A DNA stretch of 47,231 bases from Saccharothrix longispora (GCF_030852425.1 NZ_NSDM01000030.1:1-47231); one strand, 5' to 3'; counted from the stretch's first letter, positions 34,209 through 43,274 are shown. Notes: generated by a model not told the origin, from the sequence alone. Numbers and translations are program-made.

Positions 34209-34744
34209 CGGACCACCGCCCACCTGTGCCGCGAGGCGTGCCCCGGGCGGTCCTCGCGGAGGTGGACGCCCACGAGCCGGAGCCCTCCCCGGATGCGCAC
34301 GACGACCGACGTGCCGGGGCGCAACGACCGCAGGTGGTCCACGAGCAGCAGGCACACCCGCGAGGCGGACGGTCCGGTCAGACCGGACGGCGGGACGTCG
34401 AGGTCCAGCGCCAGCCCGCAGCGGTCCGCGGTCTCGCGCAGGGCGGGCACGAGGCCCGCACCCGCGAGAACGGGCGGGTAGAGCACCTGGCCGACGTCGC
34501 GGAGGTCGTCGACGATGAGGCGCACCCGCCCCTGCGCCGCATCCACCAATTCCCGCACCCGCGGGTCTGTCACGGTTCCAGAGATCAGACTCAACTCCAG
34601 CGCCAGGGCGGAGACCCGCAGCGCGGGTCCGTTGTGGAGGGTGCGCTCCAAGTCGCGCCGCAGCGCGGCGGACCCCGGTCCGGGGGAGCGCAACCTGGCG
34701 GGCAGACCGCCCGCCCGTGCCAGGATCCCTCGTACCAAGCCCAT
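34199..34744 (-). CDS. Truncated histidine-kinase-like protein
   Basis: 181 residues from the ATG at 34744 (GGAG 6 bases upstream). The HisKA_3-like helix is recognisable: RRDLERTLHNGPALRVSALA, with the phospho-acceptor His in LHNGP in place of the usual LHDGA. VDDLRDVGQVLYPPVLAGAG matches the kinase segment before the ATPase domain. What follows (SRVCLLLVDHLRSLRPGTSV, then RLVGVHLREDRPGHA) keeps only traces of an ATPase fold: no N-box Asn, no D-x-G-x-G. The protein can probably be phosphorylated or dimerise but not bind ATP by itself. It is the first gene of the operon with the response regulator (10-bp overlap). Confidence 0.65.
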   Translation of the reverse strand: MGLVRGILARAGGLPARLRSPGPGSAALRRDLERTLHNGPALRVSALALELSLISGTVTDPRVRELVDAAQGRVRLIVDDLRDVGQVLYPPVLAGAGLVPALRETADRCGLALDLDVPPSGLTGPSASRVCLLLVDHLRSLRPGTSVVVRIRGGLRLVGVHLREDRPGHASRHRWAVVRCA

Positions 34745-34802
34745 CACGGCTCCAGCGTCGTACTCCCGGATCGATGGTGCAAGGTGGCCCTCCCCAAGGG
34801 GC

Positions 34803-34820
34803 AGTAGGGATATCCCTACT
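34803..34820. promoter_or_regulatory. Perfect 18-bp palindrome, likely operator between divergent genes
   Basis: AGTAGGGATATCCCTACT is perfectly self-complementary. It lies 58 bases upstream of the kinase-like ATG at 34744 and 24 bases upstream of the ATG at 34845 of the Hsp70-like gene, in the only intergenic space they share. Perfect inverted repeats of this size are typical of NarL/LuxR-type dimers, so autoregulation by the response regulator at 33543 is likely; this is inference. No second full copy was found in the window. Confidence 0.75.
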
Positions 34821-34844
34821 CCGATCCGGTGCTTACATAGCGCC

Positions 34845-36740
34845 ATGACCACGACGTTCTCGAGGGGAGTGTTCGAATTGGGGTACGGCCTCGGTGTAGA
34901 CCTCGGCACGACGTTCACCGCCGCCGCCGTTTCCGGGACGACGGGAACCCGCATGGTTCCCCTCGGTCCCGACGTCGTGGTCCCGTCGGTGGCCTTCGCG
35001 CTCCGCGACGGCGGCCTGCTGACCGGCACCACCGCGGAGATCGCGGGCGCCGGTGAGCCCGGTCGGGTGTCACGCAGCCACAAGCGCCGGCTCGGCGACC
35101 CGACGCCGCTGGTGATCGGCGGCGTCGCCTACTCACCGGAGGCCCTGCTGGCCGCGCAGCTGCGCGACGTGGTGACGCTGGTTACCGCGATGGAGGGAGC
35201 CGCGCCGCGGAGCGTGGTGCTGACGTGCCCCGCCGTCTGGGGGCCGTACCGCCGCGAGCACTTCGACGAGGTGCCGCGCCTGGCGGGGCTGCCCGACGTG
35301 CGGATCGTCACCGAGCCCGAGGCCGCCGCCATGCACTACTCGGTGGAGCGCAGGCTCGCGGACGGCGAACTGGTGGCCGTCTACGACCTAGGCGGCGGCA
35401 CGTTCGACGCCACGATCCTGCGCGCCCGGCCCGGGGGGATGGAGATCCTGGGAACCCCCGAGGGCATCGAGCGCCTCGGCGGCATCGACTTCGACGAGGC
35501 GTTGCTGGCGCACGTCGACGCGCGCGTGGACGGGGCGATCGGCGCCCTGGACCCGGCCGACCCGGAAGCGGCGACCGCGTTGACCGCGATCCGCGCCCTC
35601 TGCGTGCGGGCCAAGGAGGACCTGTCCCTGGAGCCCGACGTGACCCTGCGCCTGCCGCTGCCCGGCGGGGTGCGCGAGGTCGTCGTGACGCGGGTGCAGT
35701 TCAACGACATGATCCGGCCGTCGGTGGCGCTCACGACGGAAGCGCTGCACCGCACGATCTTCTCGGCGGGCCTGCGGCCGGACGACCTGGCGGGCGTGCT
35801 GCTGGCGGGCGGCTCGTCCCGCATCCCCCTGGTGCCGCAGATGGTCTCCGCCGCCTTCGGCAAACCCGTGCGGGTGAGCCTGCACCCCAAGTTCACCGTG
35901 GCACTCGGTGCGGCGGCGATCGCGCGCAACGCGGTGGAGGTCCCGCGGACGACGTCCGCCGCACCGGCGCCCGCGGAGGTCGCGCCCGCCGCCCGCAGGC
36001 GCCCGAGGTGGCTTCTGCCGGCCGCGGCCGCCGCCGCGGCGCTCGCCGTCGCCACCGCGGTGACCCTCGTGCCGGGCGACGAAGGGCGGGGCGGGACCCC
36101 GGTGGCGGCCGGCACCCCCGACCCGGTGTCACCGCCCGGTGCCGCGTCGACCTCCCGGGCGAGCACGGGGAGCGCGTCCGGGCCCGCGGTCGAGCTGTTC
36201 GACGGCCGCGACGTCAGCCCGTACCGGAGCATGCTCGGCACCGCGGAGGACGGCTGGGCGGGCACCCCGATCGGCGACGACGGCAAGGCCGACTACCGGG
36301 CGGTCTCGGCGGCGCCCGGCGGACCCGATGGCGTGCGGGTGACCTGGAGCGGCGCGGGACCGGGCCAGTTCTACCTCCAGCACAGCACCGGTGGCGGCAG
36401 CGACCTCAAGGCGCACGTCGCGGCGAACAGCGCGCTGGTGGTGGACGTGGTCGTGCACCGACCGCCGAGCGACCGCACGGCGCTGGCCGCCCACTGCGTG
36501 TACCCGTGCGGGGCCGAGCTGGAGACCACGTCGGTGTTCCGCGGTCTGAAGAGCGGGGAGAAGCAGACCGTCAAGGTCCCGGTCTCCTGCTTCACGGCCG
36601 CGGGGCTGGACCCCACCAACGTCAGCACCCCGTTCCTGATCGTGACGGCGGGGACCTTCGAGGCGACCTTCGAGCGCATCCGCTGGGTGGACGGCGCCGC
36701 CTCCGATCCCGACGTGACGCCGTGCGACCGGCTCCACTGA
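34845..36740 (+). CDS. Membrane-anchored Hsp70-ATPase protein with Exop_C-like external domain
   Basis: 631 residues from the ATG at 34845; a TTG at 34878 has the better ribosome binding site (GGGGAG) and would remove 11 residues. Residues to about 365 are an actin-like Hsp70 ATPase: GVDLGTTFTAAAVSG (phosphate 1), VTEPEAAAMHY, VYDLGGGTFDATIL (phosphate 2) and LLAGGSSRIPLVPQM (adenosine). The Hsp70 peptide-binding domain is absent. After a Pro/Ala linker, RRRPRWLLPAAAAAAALAVA is a single membrane segment, then a Ser/Thr/Pro-rich spacer and a beta-rich domain whose end, KVPVSCFTAAGLDPTNVSTP and FERIRWVDG, resembles the Exop_C (galactose-binding-like) domain of GH3 exoglucanases. Four Cys in the outer part may form disulfides. 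It could link an external sugar-binding event to a cytoplasmic ATPase; that is inference. Confidence 0.75.
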   Translation: MTTTFSRGVFELGYGLGVDLGTTFTAAAVSGTTGTRMVPLGPDVVVPSVAFALRDGGLLTGTTAEIAGAGEPGRVSRSHKRRLGDPTPLVIGGVAYSPEALLAAQLRDVVTLVTAMEGAAPRSVVLTCPAVWGPYRREHFDEVPRLAGLPDVRIVTEPEAAAMHYSVERRLADGELVAVYDLGGGTFDATILRARPGGMEILGTPEGIERLGGIDFDEALLAHVDARVDGAIGALDPADPEAATALTAIRALCVRAKEDLSLEPDVTLRLPLPGGVREVVVTRVQFNDMIRPSVALTTEALHRTIFSAGLRPDDLAGVLLAGGSSRIPLVPQMVSAAFGKPVRVSLHPKFTVALGAAAIARNAVEVPRTTSAAPAPAEVAPAARRRPRWLLPAAAAAAALAVATAVTLVPGDEGRGGTPVAAGTPDPVSPPGAASTSRASTGSASGPAVELFDGRDVSPYRSMLGTAEDGWAGTPIGDDGKADYRAVSAAPGGPDGVRVTWSGAGPGQFYLQHSTGGGSDLKAHVAANSALVVDVVVHRPPSDRTALAAHCVYPCGAELETTSVFRGLKSGEKQTVKVPVSCFTAAGLDPTNVSTPFLIVTAGTFEATFERIRWVDGAASDPDVTPCDRLH

Positions 36741-39700
36741 TCACCCCCGCCCCGGCGCGGACCCGGCGGGGCTCGGGATGTCCTCCGGCAGCAGCAGGCA
36801 CAGGTCGTTGATCGTGGGCGCGACCAGCCCGCGCATCCGGCGGGCGTGCCGGGTCACCGCCTCGTCGAGGACCTGCCGCGCGTAGCGGCCGTTGCCGAAC
36901 GACTCGCCGCGCGGCGCGGCGGCGAAGTGGGCGCGCAGCGCGGCCACCGTCGCGCCGCTGCACTCGTAGCCCGACGCGTGGGCGTGCTGGGTCATGATGG
37001 TGACCAGCTCGTCGGGGGTGTAGTTGGCGAACCGGACGCGGTGCGAGAAGCGCGACGACAGACCGGGGTTGGCGGCCAGGAAGCCCTCCATCTCTCGCTC
37101 GTAGCCCGCGGCGATCACCACGACCTCGTCCCGGTGGTCCTCCATCAGCTTCACCAGCGTGTCGATCGCCTCGCGGCCGAAGTCGTGCCCGCCGCCCTGC
37201 GGCACGGACAGGGTGTACGCCTCGTCGATGAACAGCACGCCGCCGCGCGCCCGGTCGAACGCCTCCGTCGTGCGCCGGGCGGTGTGCCCGACGTACTCAC
37301 CGACCAGGTCCGCCCGGCTGACCTCGGTCACCTGGCCCTGGGCCAGGGCGCCGAGCGCGGTGAGCAGCGAGCCGTAGAGGCGCGCGACCGTGGTCTTGCC
37401 GGTGCCGGGCGGCCCGGCGAAGATCAGGTGCCGGCTCAGGGAGGGCACGGGCAGGCCCGCCGCCTGCCGCTGCCGGGCCGAGGCGAGCAGGTCGACCATG
37501 CCGGCGACCTCGCGCTTGACGTCGTCGAGGCCGACCAGCCCGCGCAGCTTCCCGAGCAGCTCCTCCACGCGCTCCTCGTCCACGCGCCCCGCGCCCGCGC
37601 CGACGGCGGAGCCGGGCAGCGGCCCGAGGTCGTCGGGCAGCAACCGGGTCAGCGCCACGGGCCCCACCGAGTCGTCCTCCGCCAGCCGGTACGCCTGGCG
37701 GCCGATCATCTCCTCGAACACCTTGCGCGCGGTGCGGCCGTTGCCGAAGGACGCGTCGCGCGGCAGGTTGGTGAAATAGGTGTGCAGCGCCGCCCTGGTC
37801 TCGAACTCCAGCCGGTAGTCGTGGCCGGTGCACATGCCCTCGACGATGGTGACCATCTCGGCCGACGAGTAGTCGGTGAACTCGATGGTCCGGGAGAACC
37901 GGGACGACAGGCCGGGGTTGGCCGCCAGGAACGAGCGCATGTCGTTGGTGTAGCCGGCGACGATCACCACGACGTCGTCGCGGTGGTCCTCCATCAGCTT
38001 CACCAGGGTGTCGATCGCCTCGCGCCCGAAGTCGGGCCCACTGCCGCCGCTCTGCGCGGCCAGCGTGTACGCCTCGTCGATGAACAGCACGCCGCCGAGC
38101 GCCGCCTCGAACCGCTGGGCGGTCTTCAGGGCGGTGCCGCCGATGACGGACGCGACCAGGTCGGCCCGCGCGACCTCGACCAGCTGGCCGACGCGCAGCA
38201 CGCCCAGCGCGGCCAGGATGCGCCCGTAGAGGCGGGCGACCGTGGTCTTGCCGGTGCCGGGGGCGCCGGCGAAGACCAGGTGCCTGCCCAGGGGCGGCGA
38301 CGGCAGCCCGGCGGCGGCGCGGCGCTCGGCCATCTGGTGCAACCGCACCAGGGTCTCCACCTCGCGCTTGACGCCCGCCAGCCCCACCAGGGAGTCCAGC
38401 TCCGCGAGCAGGGCGTCCAGGTCGTCCCCCGGTGCCGCGGGCACGGCCCGCCCCCTCTCGTCCTGCCGGCCGCGCCGGTCGTGGTCGTGGGGGCCCTGCC
38501 GGTCGGACCGGTCCTGTCCGGCCGGGCCGGTCGCGTCCGCCCGACCGCGCGCGTCGACCGGCTCGGGCCCGGCACCCCGGTCGGCGACGCCCACCAGGTC
38601 CCGGCCCCGGTTGCGCTCGACGCGGCAGCCGCGCACCTCCACGGGCTGGGTGGTCGTCACGACCACGCCGTCGCCCCGGTTGTCCACCACCTCGGCGTCG
38701 CGCAGCTCCCCGGTGGCGCCGTCCTCCCAGACCGCGCCAGTCTCGCACTCGCGCACCGAGCCGCCGGCCACGGCGAGCCGGGCGCCGCGGCGGGCCACCA
38801 GGCCCGACCTCTCGACACCCGTCACGTGCCCGTCGAGCAGGGTGACCTCGGCGTTGTCCTCGGCGATCACACCCATGCCCGCACCGGACTCGACGGCGCA
38901 GCGGGTGAGCGTGGCCCGCCCCGCACCGCCGACCAGCACCGCGTCGTGCCCGGTGTCGCGGAAGGTGCAGTCGGTCAGCTCCGCGGACGAGCCCTCCACC
39001 ACGTGCACCGCGTGCCCCGAGGCGGACTCCACGACGACGCGCTCCAGCACGACGGACGCGCCCTGGACCACCACGACGGCCTGCGCGGCGGTGCGCTCGA
39101 TCCGGCAGTCGCGCAGCACGGGCTGCGACCCGGCGCCGACGAGGACCGCCACGCCGTCCACATCGAACACGCTGGTGCCGGTGAGGGCGAGGGTGCTGTC
39201 GGCCTCCAGGACGATCGCGTTGCCGCCGATGCGCTGGAGGCGGCAGTCCTCCAGGTCGCCGCCCGCGCCGTCCGCGGCGAGGACCGCGCCCTGCGCGTCG
39301 GCGATGGTGCAGCCGACCAGCCTGGCGGTGCCGCGCGCGCGGACGACGACGGCGATGGTGGAGATCGACTCAAGGGCGCAGTCGCGCAGCTCGGCCTGGC
39401 CGCCGTCGAACACCAGCACGCCCGCGCCGCCGCCGTTGCCGACGCGGCACTCGCGCGCCCGCAGGTCGGCGCCCCGACGGACCACCACCGCGACTCGCGA
39501 GTTCGCCGACACGACGCACTCCTCCGCATACAGCGTGCCGCCGGTCAGGTCGAGGGCGGCCTCACCCCCGGTGTGCGCGAGCACGATGCCGGAGATGGTG
39601 GCGCGCTCGGCGCTCAACCGCAGCGCCGGGTTCTCGGCGGACTCGATGCGCACCTCACCCGCAGCACCCGCGCCGGACAGCGTGACGTCCCGGTCCAGCA

Positions 39701-39848
39701 CCACGGCCTCGGTGTACGTGCCGGGGCGCACGGCGATCACGTCGCCGTCGCCCGCGGCCGCGACGGCGTCGCTGATGGTGCGGAAGCAGTCCGGCTCGGT
39801 GGGCGACACGCTCAGCACGGAGCGGAGACCGCTCACCCTGCTCGCCAC
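36741..39848 (-). CDS. Right-handed beta-helix protein fused to two CbxX/EccA-type AAA+ domains
   Basis: 1035 residues from the GTG at 39848 (GGAGG upstream), overlapping the 289-residue gene by 16 bases. Residues about 20-420 are short repeats rich in Val/Gly with recurrent RDC, LxDC and AVVV elements, starting with FRTISDAVAAAGDGDVIAVR, as in pectate-lyase-like parallel beta-helices. A charged Asp/Arg/Gly linker (about 430-470) follows. Then come two homologous AAA+ modules: Walker A GAPGTGKTTVARLYG near 527 and GPPGTGKTTVARLYG near 812, each with a Walker B GGVLFIDEAYTL, the DFGREAIDTLVKLMEDHRD helix and an NPGLSSRFS arginine element. EccA-type ATPases serve type VII secretion; here the beta-helix may recognise a substrate. 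The stop abuts the convergent Hsp70-like stop (TGATCA). Confidence 0.85.
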   Translation of the reverse strand: MASRVSGLRSVLSVSPTEPDCFRTISDAVAAAGDGDVIAVRPGTYTEAVVLDRDVTLSGAGAAGEVRIESAENPALRLSAERATISGIVLAHTGGEAALDLTGGTLYAEECVVSANSRVAVVVRRGADLRARECRVGNGGGAGVLVFDGGQAELRDCALESISTIAVVVRARGTARLVGCTIADAQGAVLAADGAGGDLEDCRLQRIGGNAIVLEADSTLALTGTSVFDVDGVAVLVGAGSQPVLRDCRIERTAAQAVVVVQGASVVLERVVVESASGHAVHVVEGSSAELTDCTFRDTGHDAVLVGGAGRATLTRCAVESGAGMGVIAEDNAEVTLLDGHVTGVERSGLVARRGARLAVAGGSVRECETGAVWEDGATGELRDAEVVDNRGDGVVVTTTQPVEVRGCRVERNRGRDLVGVADRGAGPEPVDARGRADATGPAGQDRSDRQGPHDHDRRGRQDERGRAVPAAPGDDLDALLAELDSLVGLAGVKREVETLVRLHQMAERRAAAGLPSPPLGRHLVFAGAPGTGKTTVARLYGRILAALGVLRVGQLVEVARADLVASVIGGTALKTAQRFEAALGGVLFIDEAYTLAAQSGGSGPDFGREAIDTLVKLMEDHRDDVVVIVAGYTNDMRSFLAANPGLSSRFSRTIEFTDYSSAEMVTIVEGMCTGHDYRLEFETRAALHTYFTNLPRDASFGNGRTARKVFEEMIGRQAYRLAEDDSVGPVALTRLLPDDLGPLPGSAVGAGAGRVDEERVEELLGKLRGLVGLDDVKREVAGMVDLLASARQRQAAGLPVPSLSRHLIFAGPPGTGKTTVARLYGSLLTALGALAQGQVTEVSRADLVGEYVGHTARRTTEAFDRARGGVLFIDEAYTLSVPQGGGHDFGREAIDTLVKLMEDHRDEVVVIAAGYEREMEGFLAANPGLSSRFSHRVRFANYTPDELVTIMTQHAHASGYECSGATVAALRAHFAAAPRGESFGNGRYARQVLDEAVTRHARRMRGLVAPTINDLCLLLPEDIPSPAGSAPGRG

Positions 39849-40702
39849 AGCGGTCCCTCCTCACCGGCGGGGGTCAGCGCGGCGCGCACCCGGTAGCGCT
39901 CCAGGTGGGTCAGCGCCGTGCGGGGCGCGTGCGACGCGGCGTGGTCGGCGAACTCGGGGTCGGGCGACAGCATGTACCTCTCCAGGTAGTAGCGGGACGC
40001 CTCGGACCACACCCACCGGCCGTCCGAGCGCAGGTCCACCGGCACCGGCCGGGGGGACCGCGACAGGACGTCGTCCAGGGTGTCGGGCACCGGCAGCACG
40101 ACCTCGCCGCCCGCCAGGAAGTCCAGCAGGCGCTGCCGCTCGTCGGCGGCGACCACGAGTTCGCGGACGGGGTTGAACCAGGGGCCGTCGGTCGCCGAGG
40201 CCCCATCGAAGGCGCGGGCCACCCGGACCGGTTCGGCGGGCTCCGCGCTCCACAGCAGCGTGGCGGCCAGCAACGCGTCCTCGTGGTAGCGGAGCAGCGC
40301 GGTGGTGGGGCCGAACACCTCTACGCGCGGCGACCGCTCCCCCCTCGCGGTCAGCACGCGCTGCACCGCGCCGGTGATCGCGGCCAGGTCCACGCCCGGC
40401 CGCGCCTGCACGAGGTAGACCGGATCGGTGCCGGCGCGCATCGCCCGCCAGCAGGCCGCCGCCTGGTGCGAGGCGACCGCCTGGACCACGGCGCGGTCGT
40501 GGGCGGAGGGGGTGGCGGGCGGCTCGAAGCGGTGCGCCACCCGGTCCCGGCCGACGTCGGCGAGTGCGCCGAAGAGGCGTTCCAGTTGGCCGTGGTCGCG
40601 GTCGGCGAGGGCTTCCCGGGCGATCACGAGCCAGCTGTCGGGCACCAGGCCCGCGAGGGCGAGCAGCCTGTGGTGGGGGTCCGGGTGCCGCGGGTCGGGC
40701 AC
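39833..40702 (-). CDS. Unknown protein, 289 residues, in the AAA+/effector operon
   Basis: The GTG at 40702 is preceded by AAGGAG with 6-base spacing, and 29 bases separate it from the 844-residue gene upstream; its end overlaps the AAA+ gene. The product is globular, with an N-terminal helical part (LALAGLVPDSWLVIAREALA), RAVVQAVASHQAAACWRAMR-type helices, a VDLAAITGAVQRVLTARGER segment and a C-terminal half containing GRWVWSEASRYYLERYMLSP. No signal peptide, membrane segment or catalytic motif that I recognise. By position it is likely a chaperone or adaptor for the neighbouring ATPase or effector; this is only a guess. Confidence 0.7.
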   Translation of the reverse strand: MPDPRHPDPHHRLLALAGLVPDSWLVIAREALADRDHGQLERLFGALADVGRDRVAHRFEPPATPSAHDRAVVQAVASHQAAACWRAMRAGTDPVYLVQARPGVDLAAITGAVQRVLTARGERSPRVEVFGPTTALLRYHEDALLAATLLWSAEPAEPVRVARAFDGASATDGPWFNPVRELVVAADERQRLLDFLAGGEVVLPVPDTLDDVLSRSPRPVPVDLRSDGRWVWSEASRYYLERYMLSPDPEFADHAASHAPRTALTHLERYRVRAALTPAGEEGPLWRAG

Positions 40703-40731
40703 GGGAGGCTCCTTCCGGTGTCGTCGGGGGG

Positions 40732-43266
40732 TCACGAGACGGGCAGGTCGCCGAACCACCGCGTGACCTCCTCCTCGTCGGCGGGGCCGGTGGCGGCGCG
40801 GGCCGCGACAGTGGCGCGCAGCCGCTTGAGCGCCTGGTCCTCGGGGGTGCCCTCCTCGGCCAGCAGGACGCGGCGCCGGTCGGTCTCCTCCACGGCCAGC
40901 ACCCGCAGGCGGGTGTGGGCGGGGAGGAGGACGTCGTCGCGGCGGTCGTCGTCCAGCAGGCCGTCGAGGCGGCGGGCGGTGGTGCTCCAGATCAGCACCT
41001 CGGTCCCGGGCACCGGGCGCGCGGGCAGCGCGTTCCCGGCCAACGTGGGTTCGGGCAGGGTCAGCACGGTGCCGACGCGGTGGTCGGCGTCCACCGGCGC
41101 GCCCCGGAGCACGACGCCGCGCAGGGTCGGCAGGCGGCGCAGCCCCGCGGCCAGGCAGGTGTGGAAGTCGAGGTCGTGGTCGGCCTCGTGGTCGAGGGCG
41201 AAGACCCGCACGACGGTCAGCTCCGCGGTCAGCGCGGCGGCGTCGGCGCCGGGGGCCCGCAGGCCGGGCCGCTCGGCCAGCAGCCGCGCGACCGCCCGGT
41301 TGGCGACGTCGTAGCGGCTGCCCAGGGCGGCGCGCACGGCGGCCCGCTGCCCGGCGGTGCTGCGGGCGTCGCGGGGAACCTGCAAGGGTTCCCGCCGCGA
41401 GGGCCTCACCGGTTCGGCCGGGGTGGCTTCGACCCGGTCGGCGAGCGTCCCGGTGGTCGGCCCGGTGGCCTGTTCCGGCCCGGCGATCGGTTCCGGCCCG
41501 GCGGGGGGCGTGGCGGTGATCGGCTCGACGGGTGGCGTGCGACGGGGACTGGGTGGAGCGGTCAGGGACGACACGGCCGCCGGCAGCGCGGAGGTCAGGT
41601 CGGGCACCCGGGAGGTCGGCTCGGGTGCGACCGGCGGCGGCACCGGGGCGGGGGTCGCCGTCGGGGTGGGAGCGGGCGCCGCCGGAGCGGTCGCGGCGGC
41701 GGGTGCGGACGGTGCCGGTTGGGTGGGAAGAGGCGCGACCGGTCGGGGCGCGGGGGCGACCGGCTGGGAGGTGGGCGCGACGAGCGGGGGCGCCACCGGA
41801 GCGGGGACGGCCGCGCGCCTCGCGACGGTCGCCGTCGCGGGGATGGGGGCACTGCCTTCCGGCTCCGGCACCCCGACCACGGCGTCGACCCCCACGACCT
41901 CCACCGGGGCGACCGGGCGGTCCGGGGCACGGCGCGGCACGCCGACGGCCGGGGCGGCGGTCGCCTTGTCGGACACCTCCGGGACCTGGTCGAGGTGCAC
42001 GACAAGGTCCGCGGCCGCGGGCGACACGGCCAGCAGCGGTTCGGCCGGCAGGACGCGCCCGTCCGGCGTGACCACCACGGCGTGCCGCCGGGGAGCGTCG
42101 TCGGGGTCGTCCCAGCCGGGCAACCCGCGCACCGCGTCCGCGGCGAACGGCGACGTGGGCACCACCCGCAGGTTCTCCCGCACGTCGTCGGGCAGTGCGC
42201 GGACCAACTCCGCCAGCGCGGTGACCACGGTCGCGGGCACCGCTCCCCCGGCGGCGACCACGAGGTCGGCCGTCGCGCCCGCGGGCTCCGACCACGCGGG
42301 GTCGGGCACGAGGTCGTCGGGCCGCGCGAGCACCCCGCGCGGCAGCACGTCGAGCCGCCAGCCCTCGGCGAGGCGGTAGGCGGCGGGCGCGACCATGGTC
42401 ATCGACGGCACCGGCGCGAGCCAGCGGTCCACCACCGGCGCGGCGCCGGGCAGGTACACGCTCTCCAGGGCGAACGGTCGCCACGTGGGGTCGCCGCACT
42501 CGTCGAGGTGCACGGGGCCGTCGGGGCCAGGGACTCCGTGCAGCGCGCGCACCGGGCCGCCCAGCTCGTCGGCGAGCGCCTGGGCGACGTCGCAGCCGTA
42601 GCAGACCAGCACCGCACGGTCGCGGGCCTCACCGGGCAGGGCCCGCAGCACCTCGGCCACCTCGGGAACACCGGGGGCCGGCTCACCGGGCGCACCGACG
42701 ACGACCGTCAAGCGCCCGGGATCGGGAACCCGGGTGCGGAGGGGGTCGTCGGCGCGCTCCGGCGAGCCGGGGGCGCGCAGCCACAGGCCGAGCGGGATCT
42801 GCTCGCCGGCGTCCCGGGGCAGGAGTTCCTGCCACCAGGGCGCCGGGTGGCGCGGCCCGGAACGGCGGCGACCGCCGTCGGGGCGGTAGGCGACCCACCC
42901 CGCGTCGCTGCCCGCCACGAACACGTTGCCACCCTGGAGCGGCACCAGGGCGTCGTCCGGCGCGACCACCTCCACGCCGAGGCGCTCGGCGAGCAGGTGC
43001 GCGGGCGGCAGCTCCCCGTCCGGTCCCGTCGCGGCCAGGTTCGGGGCGACCAGCCGGACGCTGCCCGACACGTGCTCGTCCAGGTCCGCGATCACCCACG
43101 GGTCGAGCCGCGCCACCGCCTCGACGGCCGACGCGCCCACCACGACCGCCGTCCGGTACCGCTCGGGGGCGAGGGCGGCGGCGAGGGCGGCCGCGTCGCC
43201 GTCCGCCCCGCGCGAGGCGACGAGCAGGGCGTGGCCCACCCGCTCCACGGTGATCGTGTCGTCCAC
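40732..43266 (-). CDS. Large modular protein with degenerate ADP-ribosyltransferase-like C-terminus
   Basis: 844 residues from the GTG at 43266 (GGAGG with 5-base spacing). The N-terminal 400 residues are alpha/beta with two similar-looking halves; the second contains AVLVCYGCDVAQALADELGG and PVHLDECGDPTWRPFALESV, reminiscent of segments in bacterial polymorphic toxins. A Pro/Ala/Thr-rich linker spans about 440-600. The last 200 residues resemble the ADP-ribosyltransferase fold: Arg in RGVVLRGA near 721, Ser-Thr-Thr in VLIWSTTARR near 761, and DDVLLPAHTRLRVLAVEE from about 777, which matches the strand that normally carries E-x-E. The catalytic Glu is not found (Asp-Asp instead), so enzymatic activity is doubtful. 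No signal peptide. It follows the giant toxin-like gene after a 55-base gap containing a hairpin. Confidence 0.6.
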   Translation of the reverse strand: MDDTITVERVGHALLVASRGADGDAAALAAALAPERYRTAVVVGASAVEAVARLDPWVIADLDEHVSGSVRLVAPNLAATGPDGELPPAHLLAERLGVEVVAPDDALVPLQGGNVFVAGSDAGWVAYRPDGGRRRSGPRHPAPWWQELLPRDAGEQIPLGLWLRAPGSPERADDPLRTRVPDPGRLTVVVGAPGEPAPGVPEVAEVLRALPGEARDRAVLVCYGCDVAQALADELGGPVRALHGVPGPDGPVHLDECGDPTWRPFALESVYLPGAAPVVDRWLAPVPSMTMVAPAAYRLAEGWRLDVLPRGVLARPDDLVPDPAWSEPAGATADLVVAAGGAVPATVVTALAELVRALPDDVRENLRVVPTSPFAADAVRGLPGWDDPDDAPRRHAVVVTPDGRVLPAEPLLAVSPAAADLVVHLDQVPEVSDKATAAPAVGVPRRAPDRPVAPVEVVGVDAVVGVPEPEGSAPIPATATVARRAAVPAPVAPPLVAPTSQPVAPAPRPVAPLPTQPAPSAPAAATAPAAPAPTPTATPAPVPPPVAPEPTSRVPDLTSALPAAVSSLTAPPSPRRTPPVEPITATPPAGPEPIAGPEQATGPTTGTLADRVEATPAEPVRPSRREPLQVPRDARSTAGQRAAVRAALGSRYDVANRAVARLLAERPGLRAPGADAAALTAELTVVRVFALDHEADHDLDFHTCLAAGLRRLPTLRGVVLRGAPVDADHRVGTVLTLPEPTLAGNALPARPVPGTEVLIWSTTARRLDGLLDDDRRDDVLLPAHTRLRVLAVEETDRRRVLLAEEGTPEDQALKRLRATVAARAATGPADEEEVTRWFGDLPVS

Positions 43267-43274
43267 TGCGTCCT

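Noticed and set aside
36846..39896. Plus-strand open frame of about 1016 codons opposite the AAA+ gene
   Set aside because: Antisense shadow; it mirrors the Walker motifs of the real gene and has no own signature.
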